From: an uncultured Eubacteriales bacterium | Lineage (GTDB): Bacteria; Bacillota; Clostridia; Oscillospirales; UBA644 | Assembly (NCBI GenBank): GCA_959604355.1 | Contig: CAUHAO010000017.1 | Location: forward strand, 1 to 38,191 | Reading direction: 5' to 3' | Length of the DNA: 38,191 nucleotides | In this document: positions 1 through 7,685 of the stretch, in pieces | How positions within the stretch are numbered: position 1 is the stretch's first letter | Layout of the letters: each line of letters opens with the position of its first letter | Position numbers and translations under genes: made by a program | The notes under the pieces: model-generated | Database searches by the model: none | What the model was told of the DNA's origin: nothing | What the model saw: the letters and a program-made list of their open reading frames with translations, nothing else

Positions 1-771
1 CGGATAGCCGTCGTATACGGCCGGGTAATATACCTCAACGCCTCTTGTCGTGCTGTATTCGGAATCAAAATTACAATGCAGGGATATCATTATATCCGCG
101 TTGTTTCTGTTCGCCACCGCCGACCTTTCGGCAGCGCTTATAAGCGCGTTTATATCAGGATGCGAAAGATATACGGTATATCCTAAAGATTCAAGTTCTG
201 CTTTGAGCTTCGCCGCTAATGTGTGTGACGTCCTGTATTCGGGAATCTTCGTGGAAACCCCGGTCGCGCCTATCTGCATGAGGTGATTGTACGTCCATGA
301 CGAGCTTTTCGCAGGGTCGAGGTATGGCGACATCCACACATCTGCTTTTATTATCGTTGTCTGATATTGATGTCCTGCGTCGATGACGATGACCTTTTTT
401 TCGTTTGAACCGAGAGTGACTGTGTCCTGAGCGAATGTGTCGTAATCGTATCCGGGATTACTGTATACTTTCGGCAGTATTTCCAGAGAGTATTTTGCCG
501 GGTCGATTCTTTCACTTTCGGAAAAGGAATCAGGGTCAAAATAATATTTGTTGTTAATTTCGTTTGTGGGCGCCTCGGATGGAGATGTTGATTCGGACGG
601 AGTATCCGTAGGAGGCTGAGGTTTCGACGTAATGTCCGAAAAAAGCTTTATAAGAAGTATCAACGCGAGGATTATCAGAATTGCGACCGCAATAACTGTT
701 ATCCTGCGTAAAAGAAGCTTCGTCTTTCGTCTTTTTGAGTTTTTTCGGGAGATATATTTCAATCCGGCCAT
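1..771 (-). CDS. N-acetylmuramoyl-L-alanine amidase (Amidase_3), partial: C-terminus lies beyond the left edge
   Basis: The minus strand reads open for 257 codons from an ATG at 771 to base 1. AAGG lies 7 bases upstream of the start. Residues 1-22 are basic and about 23-44 form one membrane segment. A Ser/Pro/Thr-rich linker (about 50-70) precedes an extracytoplasmic zinc amidase domain. Visible family marks are VIVIDAGH (His134, zinc ligand), a Glu in PEYRTSHTLA (Glu178, likely second ligand), ERSAVANRNNADIMISLHCN (His232, third ligand) and the start of the GVEVYY strand. The catalytic Glu near the C-terminus would lie off the window. The family cleaves the amide bond between N-acetylmuramic acid and L-alanine in peptidoglycan. 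The anchored form suits cell-wall remodelling during division or sporulation; which amidase (CwlD-, AmiC-like) cannot be decided. Confidence 0.9.
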   Translation of the reverse strand, partial: MAGLKYISRKNSKRRKTKLLLRRITVIAVAILIILALILLIKLFSDITSKPQPPTDTPSESTSPSEAPTNEINNKYYFDPDSFSESERIDPAKYSLEILPKVYSNPGYDYDTFAQDTVTLGSNEKKVIVIDAGHQYQTTIIKADVWMSPYLDPAKSSSWTYNHLMQIGATGVSTKIPEYRTSHTLAAKLKAELESLGYTVYLSHPDINALISAAERSAVANRNNADIMISLHCNFDSEYSTTRGVEVYYPAVYDGYP

Positions 772-807
772 ATAACAACCTTCATAATATGGAATATTAT
801 ATAAACT

Positions 808-836
808 ATTATAACATAATCGTCAGGCATTTGCAA
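808..836 (-). promoter_or_regulatory. Sigma-A-type promoter for the amidase gene
   Basis: On the minus strand TTGCAA (831-836) and TATAAT (808-813) are separated by 17 bases. This places the transcription start about 30 bases before the amidase ATG at 771. Confidence 0.6.
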
Positions 837-885
837 GCAGTTTTTGCAATTATTTCCGAAAATCATTAAATATCGCTTGTTTGTA

Positions 886-914
886 TTGACTTTTTATAAT
901 TTATATGATAGAAT
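886..914 (+). promoter_or_regulatory. Sigma-A-type promoter for the ROK kinase / pseudouridine synthase pair
   Basis: TTGACT (886-891), 17-base spacer, TAGAAT (909-914). The SD GGAGGAA at 941-947 and the ATG at 954 follow at normal distances. Confidence 0.65.
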
Positions 915-953
915 AAATAGCAATAAAACAGACAGTTTACGGAGGAATAAAAC

Positions 954-1895
954 ATGTATTACATAGGCGTTGATCTCGGCGGAACCAACATTGCCGTTGG
1001 TGTGGTTACCTCAGACGGCAACATCAAGGCAAAGAAATCCATAAAGACAGGTGCGGCGCGTCCTTTTGAGGAAATATTCAAGGATATGGCGGACTGCATT
1101 CTTTCTCTTCTCAACGAACAGAACATCTCTCTTGACGAAGTTCAGTCCATCGGTATAGGCACTCCCGGCTCAGTAAATACGGAGAAGGGCGTTCTTGTAT
1201 ATGCGAACAACTTTAAGTATGGTGAAAATGTGCCGATGCGCGAGCTTCTCCGGAAATATATAGACAAGCCCGTGTATCTGGGCAACGACGCAAATGTCGC
1301 GGCTCTCGGTGAAGTCATTTCGGGCGCGGCAAAAGGTGTCAAAAACGCAGTTATGATAACGCTCGGTACGGGCGTTGGCGGCGGTATTGTCATAAACGGC
1401 GAGATCTATGAGGGACAGTATTCAGCGGGAGCGGAGCTCGGACATATGATGCTTGTTCACAACGGAGAGCAGTGCTCCTGCGGCAGAAAAGGCTGCTGGG
1501 AAGCTTATGCGTCCGCGACAGCTCTTATCAGACAGACAAAAAGAGCTATGCAGGCTCATCCCGAATCCATAATGAACCAGATGACGACTATTGACGCCGT
1601 AAACGGCAGAACGGCTTTCGACGCAATGAGAAAGGGCGACGCCGCTGCAAAAGAAGTAGTAGATAATTATATCATTTATATTGCGGAAGGACTTGTTGAC
1701 CTTATAAACGTTTTCAGACCCGAAGTCCTTATAATCGGAGGCGGCATCTGCAACGAAGGCGACACGCTGCTCGTCCCCATGCGCAAATTCATAAACGAAC
1801 ATGTGTACGGCGGAAGCAGAAATCCCGAACAGGTCATCAAGATCGCTCAGCTCGGAAATGACGCGGGCATAATCGGTGCCGCTTTCGTAAAATAA
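954..1895 (+). CDS. glcK: ROK-family glucokinase
   Basis: 313 residues, typical for ROK sugar kinases. The N-terminal phosphate-binding motif GVDLGGTN spans residues 5-12. NDANVAALGE (111-120) carries the likely catalytic Asp, and TLGTGVGGGIV (136-146) is the second phosphate loop. The ROK zinc site is His164 plus the CSCGRKGC cluster (Cys174, Cys176, Cys181), followed by the usual Trp-Glu-Ala. These residues suit glucose phosphorylation with ATP in the cytoplasm, feeding glycolysis. Other ROK sugars such as mannose or N-acetyl hexosamines cannot be excluded from sequence. The start is fixed by GGAGGAA seven bases upstream. It is followed after 2 bases by an RluA-type gene, so the two are almost certainly one transcript. 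Confidence 0.9.
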   Translation: MYYIGVDLGGTNIAVGVVTSDGNIKAKKSIKTGAARPFEEIFKDMADCILSLLNEQNISLDEVQSIGIGTPGSVNTEKGVLVYANNFKYGENVPMRELLRKYIDKPVYLGNDANVAALGEVISGAAKGVKNAVMITLGTGVGGGIVINGEIYEGQYSAGAELGHMMLVHNGEQCSCGRKGCWEAYASATALIRQTKRAMQAHPESIMNQMTTIDAVNGRTAFDAMRKGDAAAKEVVDNYIIYIAEGLVDLINVFRPEVLIIGGGICNEGDTLLVPMRKFINEHVYGGSRNPEQVIKIAQLGNDAGIIGAAFVK

Positions 1896-1897
1896 AT

Positions 1898-2899
1898 ATG
1901 AGACAAATAGTGATCGGCGGAAATGACGGCGGGCAAAGACTGGATAAATATATGGCAAAGAGATTCAAAACTTTGCCTCGGTCATTGTTGCAGAAATATA
2001 TACGCAAAAAGTGTATAAAAGTCAACGGAAAGCATGTTTCCGCCGATCACATGCTGTATACGGGGGATGTTCTTACCCTCTATATCAGCGATGAATTCTT
2101 TGACGGAACGGAAAAGAAAGATATTGATCTTTCAAAAATCAGAAAGTCTTTTACGGTCATTTTTGAAGATGAAAATATTCTCATAGTGGATAAACCCGTC
2201 GGGCTTATTTGTCAGAGCGACGATAAAGAAACGTATAATACACTTGTCAACCAAATCAAGGCGTACCTTTTTCAGAAAGGTGAATATGATCCCGAAAAAG
2301 AATCTGTGTTCGCCCCGGCGCTTTGCAATCGAATTGACAAGAACACGCAAGGGCTTGTTATCGCTGCAAAGAATGCGGAAGCGCTTCGTGTAATGAATCG
2401 AAAGATCAAGAACCGAGAACTTGACAAGATGTATTACTGTCTCGTTTTCGGCGTTCCCGAGCCTCGGAAGAATATTATCTGCGCGTTTCTTAAAAAGAAC
2501 GCGGATGATGAAAATACCGTCAGAATAACAAATGATGAGGCTTTGGCGAAAAGGGAAGGGTATCTCCCAATAAAAACCGGATATGAGGTAGTAAGAACCG
2601 ATGGGGAAGTGTCGCTGCTGCAAGTCGATCTGTATACCGGAAGAACGCATCAGATAAGGGCACAGATGGCGGCGATAGGACACCCTCTTCTCGGGGATAC
2701 GAAATACGGCAATCTGCGCAGGAATAAGGCCTACTTTGAAAACAGGAGTTTTTCCTTTGAACATCAGGCTTTGTCGTCTTGTCTTATTGCGTTCAAATTC
2801 GATGTTCAAAGAGAAAAAACGGTGCTTGATTATCTCAACGGAAAAGTCTTTGAAACGACTCCTTTTTTTATGGATGTTTTTCGTTGGAACGATAAATAA
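1898..2899 (+). CDS. RluA-family rRNA/tRNA pseudouridine synthase
   Basis: 333 residues. An S4-like RNA-binding domain occupies about residues 12-65 (RLDKYMAKRF, SLLQKYIRKKCIKVNG). The catalytic domain begins with ILIVDKPVGL (94-103). The catalytic Asp is Asp147 in NRIDKNTQGL, where most family members have HRLD. TGRTHQIRAQMAAIGHPLLG (about 248-267) is the conserved C-terminal motif. The family isomerises uridine to pseudouridine at specific rRNA or tRNA positions; S4 plus RluA catalytic core resembles RluC/RluD. The target site cannot be read from sequence. It starts 2 bases after the kinase stop codon and is probably translationally coupled to it. No convincing terminator follows before the next promoter at 2939. 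Confidence 0.9.
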   Translation: MRQIVIGGNDGGQRLDKYMAKRFKTLPRSLLQKYIRKKCIKVNGKHVSADHMLYTGDVLTLYISDEFFDGTEKKDIDLSKIRKSFTVIFEDENILIVDKPVGLICQSDDKETYNTLVNQIKAYLFQKGEYDPEKESVFAPALCNRIDKNTQGLVIAAKNAEALRVMNRKIKNRELDKMYYCLVFGVPEPRKNIICAFLKKNADDENTVRITNDEALAKREGYLPIKTGYEVVRTDGEVSLLQVDLYTGRTHQIRAQMAAIGHPLLGDTKYGNLRRNKAYFENRSFSFEHQALSSCLIAFKFDVQREKTVLDYLNGKVFETTPFFMDVFRWNDK

Positions 2900-2938
2900 A
2901 AATTTTGGCGAAAAATGTTTAACTTTCTGCGAAAAGTC

Positions 2939-2966
2939 TTGACAAAATCAGAATTTTTGATATTAT
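2939..2966 (+). promoter_or_regulatory. Sigma-A-type promoter for potABCD
   Basis: TTGACA (2939-2944) and TATTAT (2961-2966) are separated by 16 bases. The predicted transcript starts near 2973, giving a leader of about 60 bases before potA. Confidence 0.65.
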
Positions 2967-2986
2967 ATACATATAAAAATCGAAAA

Positions 2987-3011
2987 CTGCATCGAGGTGC
3001 TTCCGATGCAG
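2987..3011 (+). other. Leader hairpin upstream of potA
   Basis: CTGCATCG (2987-2994) pairs perfectly with CGATGCAG (3004-3011) around a 9-base loop. It lies between the promoter and the potA SD (GGGAG, 3020-3024). No U-tract follows, so it is not an intrinsic terminator. It could stabilise the mRNA or influence potA translation; no known riboswitch class is recognised. Confidence 0.5.
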
Positions 3012-3032
3012 CAGATGATGGGAGATAGATAG

Positions 3033-4451
3033 ATGGCAGAAATCATCATTCGACTTGAAGACATTTCAGTTGCTTTTGATGGAGAAAAGATTCTTGACAA
3101 CCTAAATTTGTACATTAAAGATAAGGAATTTGTTACATTACTGGGTCCGAGCGGATGCGGAAAGACTACGACACTCAGAATTATCGCAGGCTTTCAGAAG
3201 CAAGACAACGGTAATGTATTTTTTGCGGGCGAAAATATAAATGACCTGCCTCCTTATAAGCGTAATGTCAATACGGTGTTCCAAAAATACGCGCTTTTCC
3301 CGCATCTTAATGTTTATGACAATATAGCATTCGGGCTTAATATCAAAAAAGTTCCCAAGCAGCAGATAAAGCCTCTTGTTGAAGAGATGCTGTCTATCGT
3401 TAACCTCAAAGGCTTCGGCAGGCGTAACGTACAGTCGCTCTCGGGCGGACAACAGCAGCGTGTCGCCATTGCCCGCGCGCTGATAAATAAGCCGAAAGTC
3501 CTTCTTCTCGACGAACCTCTCGGTGCGCTTGACCTGAAATTGCGCAAGGAGATGCAGATAGAGCTAAAAAGTATGCAGATAAAGACGGGCATAACATTTA
3601 TATACGTCACACACGATCAGGAAGAGGCTCTTACGATGTCGGATACCGTTGTTGTCATGAACAACGGTGTTATCCAACAGATAGGTACGCCTCAGGATAT
3701 CTATAATGAGCCCAAAAACGCCTTTGTCGCAGACTTCATCGGCGAAAGCAATATTATTGACGGTGTGATGGACAAGGATATGGAGGTCGTTGTAAAAGGC
3801 GCAGTTCTTCCTTGCGTTGACCCGCGACCCAACGGCGAAAGGAATGTCGATGTTGTCATCCGTCCCGAAGATATAGAGATAGTTGAACCCGAAAAAGGCC
3901 AAATCTGCGGTATAGTAGAGAGTTGCCTGTTCAAGGGTGTTCATTATGAGACGACTGTTAACTCCGACTCTGCGGACTGCGTCTGGCTTATACACTCTAC
4001 GCTTCCGACAAAAGTCGGAGATAAAGTGGGTATGTATGTCAAACCGGAGAATATACATATCATGAAAAAGATGTATCCCGAGGACGTCAACAGGTTCAAT
4101 ACAACGGTCATTTCTGCCGACAATGAAGCAGGCCTTTATACCGTTGAAATACTCGGCAAAGAATATGAGTTTTCTTCTCATGAAGAATATTCAGAAGGCG
4201 ATATTGTTTCCGTTGATTTTCCGGCTGATACCATAGGAGTCACTGCAAAAGGTGACGGCGATTTCGATGGGTACATTGCAAGCATCATAGGTAAAAACGA
4301 TTGCTATGAGTTTATAATTGAGACCGATGATAACCGCAGACTTGTTGTTCACCGCCAGATAGACGAACAGCAGGGGACTGAAGTCGGCGTTGTACTCGAT
4401 ATATTAAAGGCGGAGGTCTCCTTGATCGAGCACAGGGAGGCGGAGGAATGA
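3033..4451 (+). CDS. potA: Spermidine/putrescine ABC transporter ATP-binding protein PotA, with extended C-terminus
   Basis: 472 residues. The nucleotide-binding domain is complete: Walker A GPSGCGKTT (38-46), Q-loop Gln84, signature LSGGQQQR (136-143), Walker B VLLLDEP (156-162), D-loop GALD and H-loop His194. A TOBE-type regulatory domain follows (about 235-345). PotA proteins usually end near residue 350-380, but here about 110 further residues continue as what look like one or two more small beta-barrel (TOBE-like) repeats. The protein powers polyamine import through PotB/PotC with PotD as receptor. It is first in a potABCD operon and overlaps potB by four bases (ATGA). The SD GGGAG lies 8 bases before the ATG. 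Confidence 0.93.
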   Translation: MAEIIIRLEDISVAFDGEKILDNLNLYIKDKEFVTLLGPSGCGKTTTLRIIAGFQKQDNGNVFFAGENINDLPPYKRNVNTVFQKYALFPHLNVYDNIAFGLNIKKVPKQQIKPLVEEMLSIVNLKGFGRRNVQSLSGGQQQRVAIARALINKPKVLLLDEPLGALDLKLRKEMQIELKSMQIKTGITFIYVTHDQEEALTMSDTVVVMNNGVIQQIGTPQDIYNEPKNAFVADFIGESNIIDGVMDKDMEVVVKGAVLPCVDPRPNGERNVDVVIRPEDIEIVEPEKGQICGIVESCLFKGVHYETTVNSDSADCVWLIHSTLPTKVGDKVGMYVKPENIHIMKKMYPEDVNRFNTTVISADNEAGLYTVEILGKEYEFSSHEEYSEGDIVSVDFPADTIGVTAKGDGDFDGYIASIIGKNDCYEFIIETDDNRRLVVHRQIDEQQGTEVGVVLDILKAEVSLIEHREAEE

Positions 4452-5251
4452 AATCTAAAAGATTGATTTATCCGTACCTTGTATGGATGGCTGTTTTTGT
4501 TATTGTTCCGCTGTGCCTCGTTGTGTATTACGCTTTTACCGACAACACCGGAGCCTTCACGCTTGAAAACATACAGTTTATCGGTAAAAACGCGGGAACA
4601 TACCTTACATCACTTAAAATAGCGTTCATATCTACCGTCATATGCTTGCTGCTTGCATATCCATTCGCACTCATTATGTCGCAGATGAAAGTCCGCGCAC
4701 AGAGAATGATGAATATGCTCATAATGCTTCCGATGTGGATGAACTTCATTTTGAGAATATGCGCGTGGATGCTGATACTGAAACCCAACGGTGTGCTTGA
4801 TTCCATTCTCGGTTTACTGGGATTCGGAAATAATCATATATATCAGTCAGAGGCGGCAGTCGTGATAGGAATCGTTTACAACTATCTGCCGTTTATGGTT
4901 CTGCCGATATATACGACTATGGCAAAAATAAGCAAATCGCTTATCGAAGCGGGACAGGACCTCGGCTGCAACGGCTTCAATGTTTTCCGCAGAGTCATCC
5001 TGCCTCTGAGCATTCCGGGGGTCATAACGGGAATCACGATGGTGTTTGTTCCTGCCGCAAGTACGTTCTATATCAGCACATATCTCGGCGGGCGCTACCT
5101 TATCGGTGATACGATACAAAGCTATTATAAAGGTTCCGGCGCGAATAATCATATCGGCTCGATGTTAGCGCTCGTACTTATGGTGATAATTCTCATAAGT
5201 ATGGCGATAATGAATAAGTTCGATTCCGGCGAAGATTCAGCGATAGTTTGA
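4448..5251 (+). CDS. potB: Spermidine/putrescine ABC transporter permease PotB
   Basis: 267 residues, about six hydrophobic membrane segments, the first at about residues 7-27. The cytoplasmic EAA loop that docks on the ATPase is clear: EAGQDLGCNGFNVFRRVILP followed by LSIPGV. Length and hydropathy match PotB. Its start overlaps the potA stop codon (ATGA), indicating translational coupling. With PotC it forms the heterodimeric membrane channel of the polyamine importer. Specificity is inferred from the operon and the PotD-like receptor; related iron or thiamine permeases share the fold but rarely this gene order. Confidence 0.93.
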   Translation: MKSKRLIYPYLVWMAVFVIVPLCLVVYYAFTDNTGAFTLENIQFIGKNAGTYLTSLKIAFISTVICLLLAYPFALIMSQMKVRAQRMMNMLIMLPMWMNFILRICAWMLILKPNGVLDSILGLLGFGNNHIYQSEAAVVIGIVYNYLPFMVLPIYTTMAKISKSLIEAGQDLGCNGFNVFRRVILPLSIPGVITGITMVFVPAASTFYISTYLGGRYLIGDTIQSYYKGSGANNHIGSMLALVLMVIILISMAIMNKFDSGEDSAIV

Positions 5252-5263
5252 CGGAGGCAGAAT

Positions 5264-6055
5264 ATGAAAAAACATTTTTCACGCATTTACCTCTGCCTTA
5301 TACTCTTGTTTCTCTATCTGCCTATATTGTTGATGATATTTTATTCATTCAATGATAATCCGACATCCATCACTATTTTCAAAGGCTTCACGATAAAGAA
5401 CTATCTGAGCCTGTTCGATAATGAAGGTGCGGTCGAGGCGCTGCTGAACACTCTTCTGGTCGCGGTATGTTCTTCCATCTGTGCTTCCATTCTCGGAACA
5501 ACTGCGGCTGTAGGAATCTACAACATTAAGAAGAAGCGTGTTAGAGATACGGTAATAAACATATCCAATATCCCGATAATAAATCCCGAGATTGTTACGG
5601 GTATTTCTCTTATGCTTGTTTTTATCGCGATTTTCGGAAACAAGCTCGGATTTGTTACCGTTCTTATAGCACATATTGTTTTCAACACGCCGTATGTCAT
5701 ACTCAACGTTCTTCCGCGTCTGCGCAGAATGGACGTGAATATGTATGAGGCGGCATTGGATCTCGGATGCACGCCGCGGCAAGGATTTATGAAGGTGGTT
5801 TTCCCCGAAATTTTTCCCGGCGTTCTTGCAGGGTTCCTTATAGCTTTCACTTATTCGCTGGACGATTTCGTAATAAGCTATTTTACGGGCGGAACATTCC
5901 AGACATTGTCTGTCTACATAAACAATAGTCTTAAAAAGGGTGTAAAACCCTGGATGCTTTCGCTTTCAGGTCTGCTGTTCGTTGTTGTTTTTATTGTCCT
6001 ACTGGTAATAAATATAAAGGACAGCCGCGCCGACAAACTCAAAACCGAAAACTGA
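5264..6055 (+). CDS. potC: Spermidine/putrescine ABC transporter permease PotC
   Basis: 263 residues with about six membrane segments. The N-terminal segment IYLCLILLFLYLPILLMIFY and the following SFND are characteristic of PotC. The EAA loop is EAALDLGCTPRQGFMKVVFP followed by EIFPGV. The protein pairs with PotB to form the transport path. It begins 12 bases after potB with the SD ACGGAGG and is followed 18 bases later by potD, consistent with one operon. Confidence 0.93.
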   Translation: MKKHFSRIYLCLILLFLYLPILLMIFYSFNDNPTSITIFKGFTIKNYLSLFDNEGAVEALLNTLLVAVCSSICASILGTTAAVGIYNIKKKRVRDTVINISNIPIINPEIVTGISLMLVFIAIFGNKLGFVTVLIAHIVFNTPYVILNVLPRLRRMDVNMYEAALDLGCTPRQGFMKVVFPEIFPGVLAGFLIAFTYSLDDFVISYFTGGTFQTLSVYINNSLKKGVKPWMLSLSGLLFVVVFIVLLVINIKDSRADKLKTEN

Positions 6056-6073
6056 TTTTTAGGAGAATATTAA

Positions 6074-7126
6074 ATGAAAAAACTGGTTTGCCTTATTCTT
6101 GTGACAGTCATTATGATGTCTGTTGTCCTTGTCTGCACTTCATGCTCGTCATACGATCTCGTTATCTGCAACTGGGGCGAATATATATGCGACTCCGATG
6201 AAGGGGAAATGTTCGACGTTATAAAACGTTTCGAGGAAGAATACGGAGTAAAGGTCAAGTATGTTACCGCCGAAACGACAGAAGAGCTCTATTCTCTGAT
6301 GAAAACGGGCGGTGTGGATTATGATGTGATTTTCCCGTCCGACTATATGGTCGAGCAGATGATCTCCGAAGGTATGCTTGCGAAAATCAACTTTGACCTT
6401 ATTCCCAATTTCTCCAACATAATGGAAGAATACGTTAATCCCGCATATGACCCCACGAATGAATATTCCGTTCCTTATTTCTGGGGTACCGTCGGTATTA
6501 TTTACAATAAAACGCTTGTAAAAGAACCCGTTGACAGCTGGGACGATCTTTGGAGTCCGGATTATCCTAATATGGTTCTTATGTTCAGCAACCCGCGTGA
6601 CGCTTTTGCCATTGCTCTCAACAAGCTCGGATATTCTATGAATACAGTCAATGAGGCTCAGATTAAAGAAGCTGCGGAAGAGCTGAAAAAGCAGAAATTT
6701 GTTTATTCCATGGATCAGTTTTTTGATCTTATGCCTTCCGGGTCCGCAGTAATGGCGCCCTATTATGCGGGAGACTATCTGTATGTTCTTGAAGAAAACC
6801 CAGATCTCGAATTTGTCCGTCCGGAAAGCGGTACAAATATTTTCAGCGATGCTATGTGCATTCCCGCAACGAGCCGACACCAGGATCTCGCGGCTGAATT
6901 TATCAACTTTATGCTCCGTCCCGATGTCGGAAAGTGCAATACCGAATATGTAGGATATTCCACTCCGAACACGAAGGTTTGGGAGATACTTGATGAGGAT
7001 ATGAAGAATAACCCTATCGCATATCCGGAGATAGATCCCAAATGGGAGGCTTATGAGGCTCTTCCTGCAAATATCAATGCACTCATGAACGAGCTTTGGA
7101 TCGAGATTCTTGCCGCTAACGGCTGA
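6074..7126 (+). CDS. potD: Spermidine/putrescine-binding lipoprotein PotD
   Basis: 350 residues. The N-terminus has a short basic region, a hydrophobic stretch and Cys24 as probable lipidation site in VCTSC. The -3 residue is Cys rather than Leu, a slightly unusual lipobox. The mature part opens with the PotD hallmark NWGEYI and continues with an extracellular-solute-binding fold: DYDVIFPSDYMVEQM, VPYFWGTVGIIYNK, and SWDDLW. It should be the membrane-anchored receptor that delivers spermidine or putrescine to PotBC. It is last in potABCD and is followed by a strong hairpin terminator. Confidence 0.93.
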   Translation: MKKLVCLILVTVIMMSVVLVCTSCSSYDLVICNWGEYICDSDEGEMFDVIKRFEEEYGVKVKYVTAETTEELYSLMKTGGVDYDVIFPSDYMVEQMISEGMLAKINFDLIPNFSNIMEEYVNPAYDPTNEYSVPYFWGTVGIIYNKTLVKEPVDSWDDLWSPDYPNMVLMFSNPRDAFAIALNKLGYSMNTVNEAQIKEAAEELKKQKFVYSMDQFFDLMPSGSAVMAPYYAGDYLYVLEENPDLEFVRPESGTNIFSDAMCIPATSRHQDLAAEFINFMLRPDVGKCNTEYVGYSTPNTKVWEILDEDMKNNPIAYPEIDPKWEAYEALPANINALMNELWIEILAANG

Positions 7127-7149
7127 TTCGGATATTTGATATCAAAATA

Positions 7150-7179
7150 AAATACCGCCGTATAAACACGGCGGTATTT
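7150..7179. terminator. Bidirectional terminator between potD and the CotF-like gene
   Basis: A perfect 12-bp stem (AAATACCGCCGT with ACGGCGGTATTT, loop ATAAAC) lies between two convergent genes. The T-rich tail is better on the minus strand (TATTTTATTTTG) than on the plus strand, so it should stop both transcripts but favours the minus one. Confidence 0.85.
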
Positions 7180-7183
7180 CCGC

Positions 7184-7636
7184 TTAAGAATACATGCAGT
7201 TGGTCGACATATAGTCGTAGATCATCTTGCCATGTTCCTGCTCTTCTTTCTGAATGTGGTTGAGAACATTTCTCAGACCTTCATCCTTGAATTCGAAAAT
7301 GCAGGTGTCATACAGATGGGAAGCGTGCTTTTCCGTAGTAAGAAGATCCGTGCAAAGGTAGGCGTCCTTCTGCTTGTCGGGAGTTTCCGTCTGATTGTAG
7401 GTCGCCGTGAATGTCGGCTGAGCCGCAGAGCCTCCTCCTGCCTGGGGAACCTGTCCCGCGGATATCTGGTTAAGGGTATCCAAATGTTTCTGCTCGGTCT
7501 GCGCAATGCGCGTGAACAGATTCTTGAGCTGTGCGTCTGCGGCACATGAAGAATGCTTTGTATATTTGTCCACGCAAAGTTTTTCCTGATCCTTAAGATC
7601 TTTGAGCAAATCTGTCTCTCTTTGAGTTAACTGCAT
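7184..7636 (-). CDS. Spore coat protein, CotF-like (ferritin-like helical protein)
   Basis: 150 residues from the ATG at 7636, chosen because AGGTGA (7642-7647) lies 5 bases upstream; an in-frame upstream ATG at 7684 has no comparable SD. The protein has two helical halves: LTQRETDLLKDLKDQEKLCV with a following EQKHLDTL, and DAYLCTDLLTTEKHASHLYD with EEQEHGKMIYDYM. Between them lies a Gly/Ala/Gln/Thr-rich linker. This duplicated helical layout resembles CotF-family spore coat proteins of Clostridia. It probably packs on or near the spore surface. It lies 49 bases downstream of the beta-lactamase-fold gene on the same strand and may share its transcript. The family call is by resemblance only. 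Confidence 0.72.
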   Translation of the reverse strand: MQLTQRETDLLKDLKDQEKLCVDKYTKHSSCAADAQLKNLFTRIAQTEQKHLDTLNQISAGQVPQAGGGSAAQPTFTATYNQTETPDKQKDAYLCTDLLTTEKHASHLYDTCIFEFKDEGLRNVLNHIQKEEQEHGKMIYDYMSTNCMYS

Positions 7637-7685
7637 TATTATCACCTCACCGATATTATTTACCGGCAGATGAAAAATATACAAG

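Noticed and set aside
831..850. TTGCAA repeated twice upstream of the amidase gene as a hairpin
   Set aside because: TTGCAA is self-complementary and the pair gives only a weak 6-bp stem; one copy is better explained as the amidase -35 box.
2132..2809. 225-codon open frame antisense to the RluA-type gene
   Set aside because: Lies wholly inside a well-supported gene and lacks SD and motifs.
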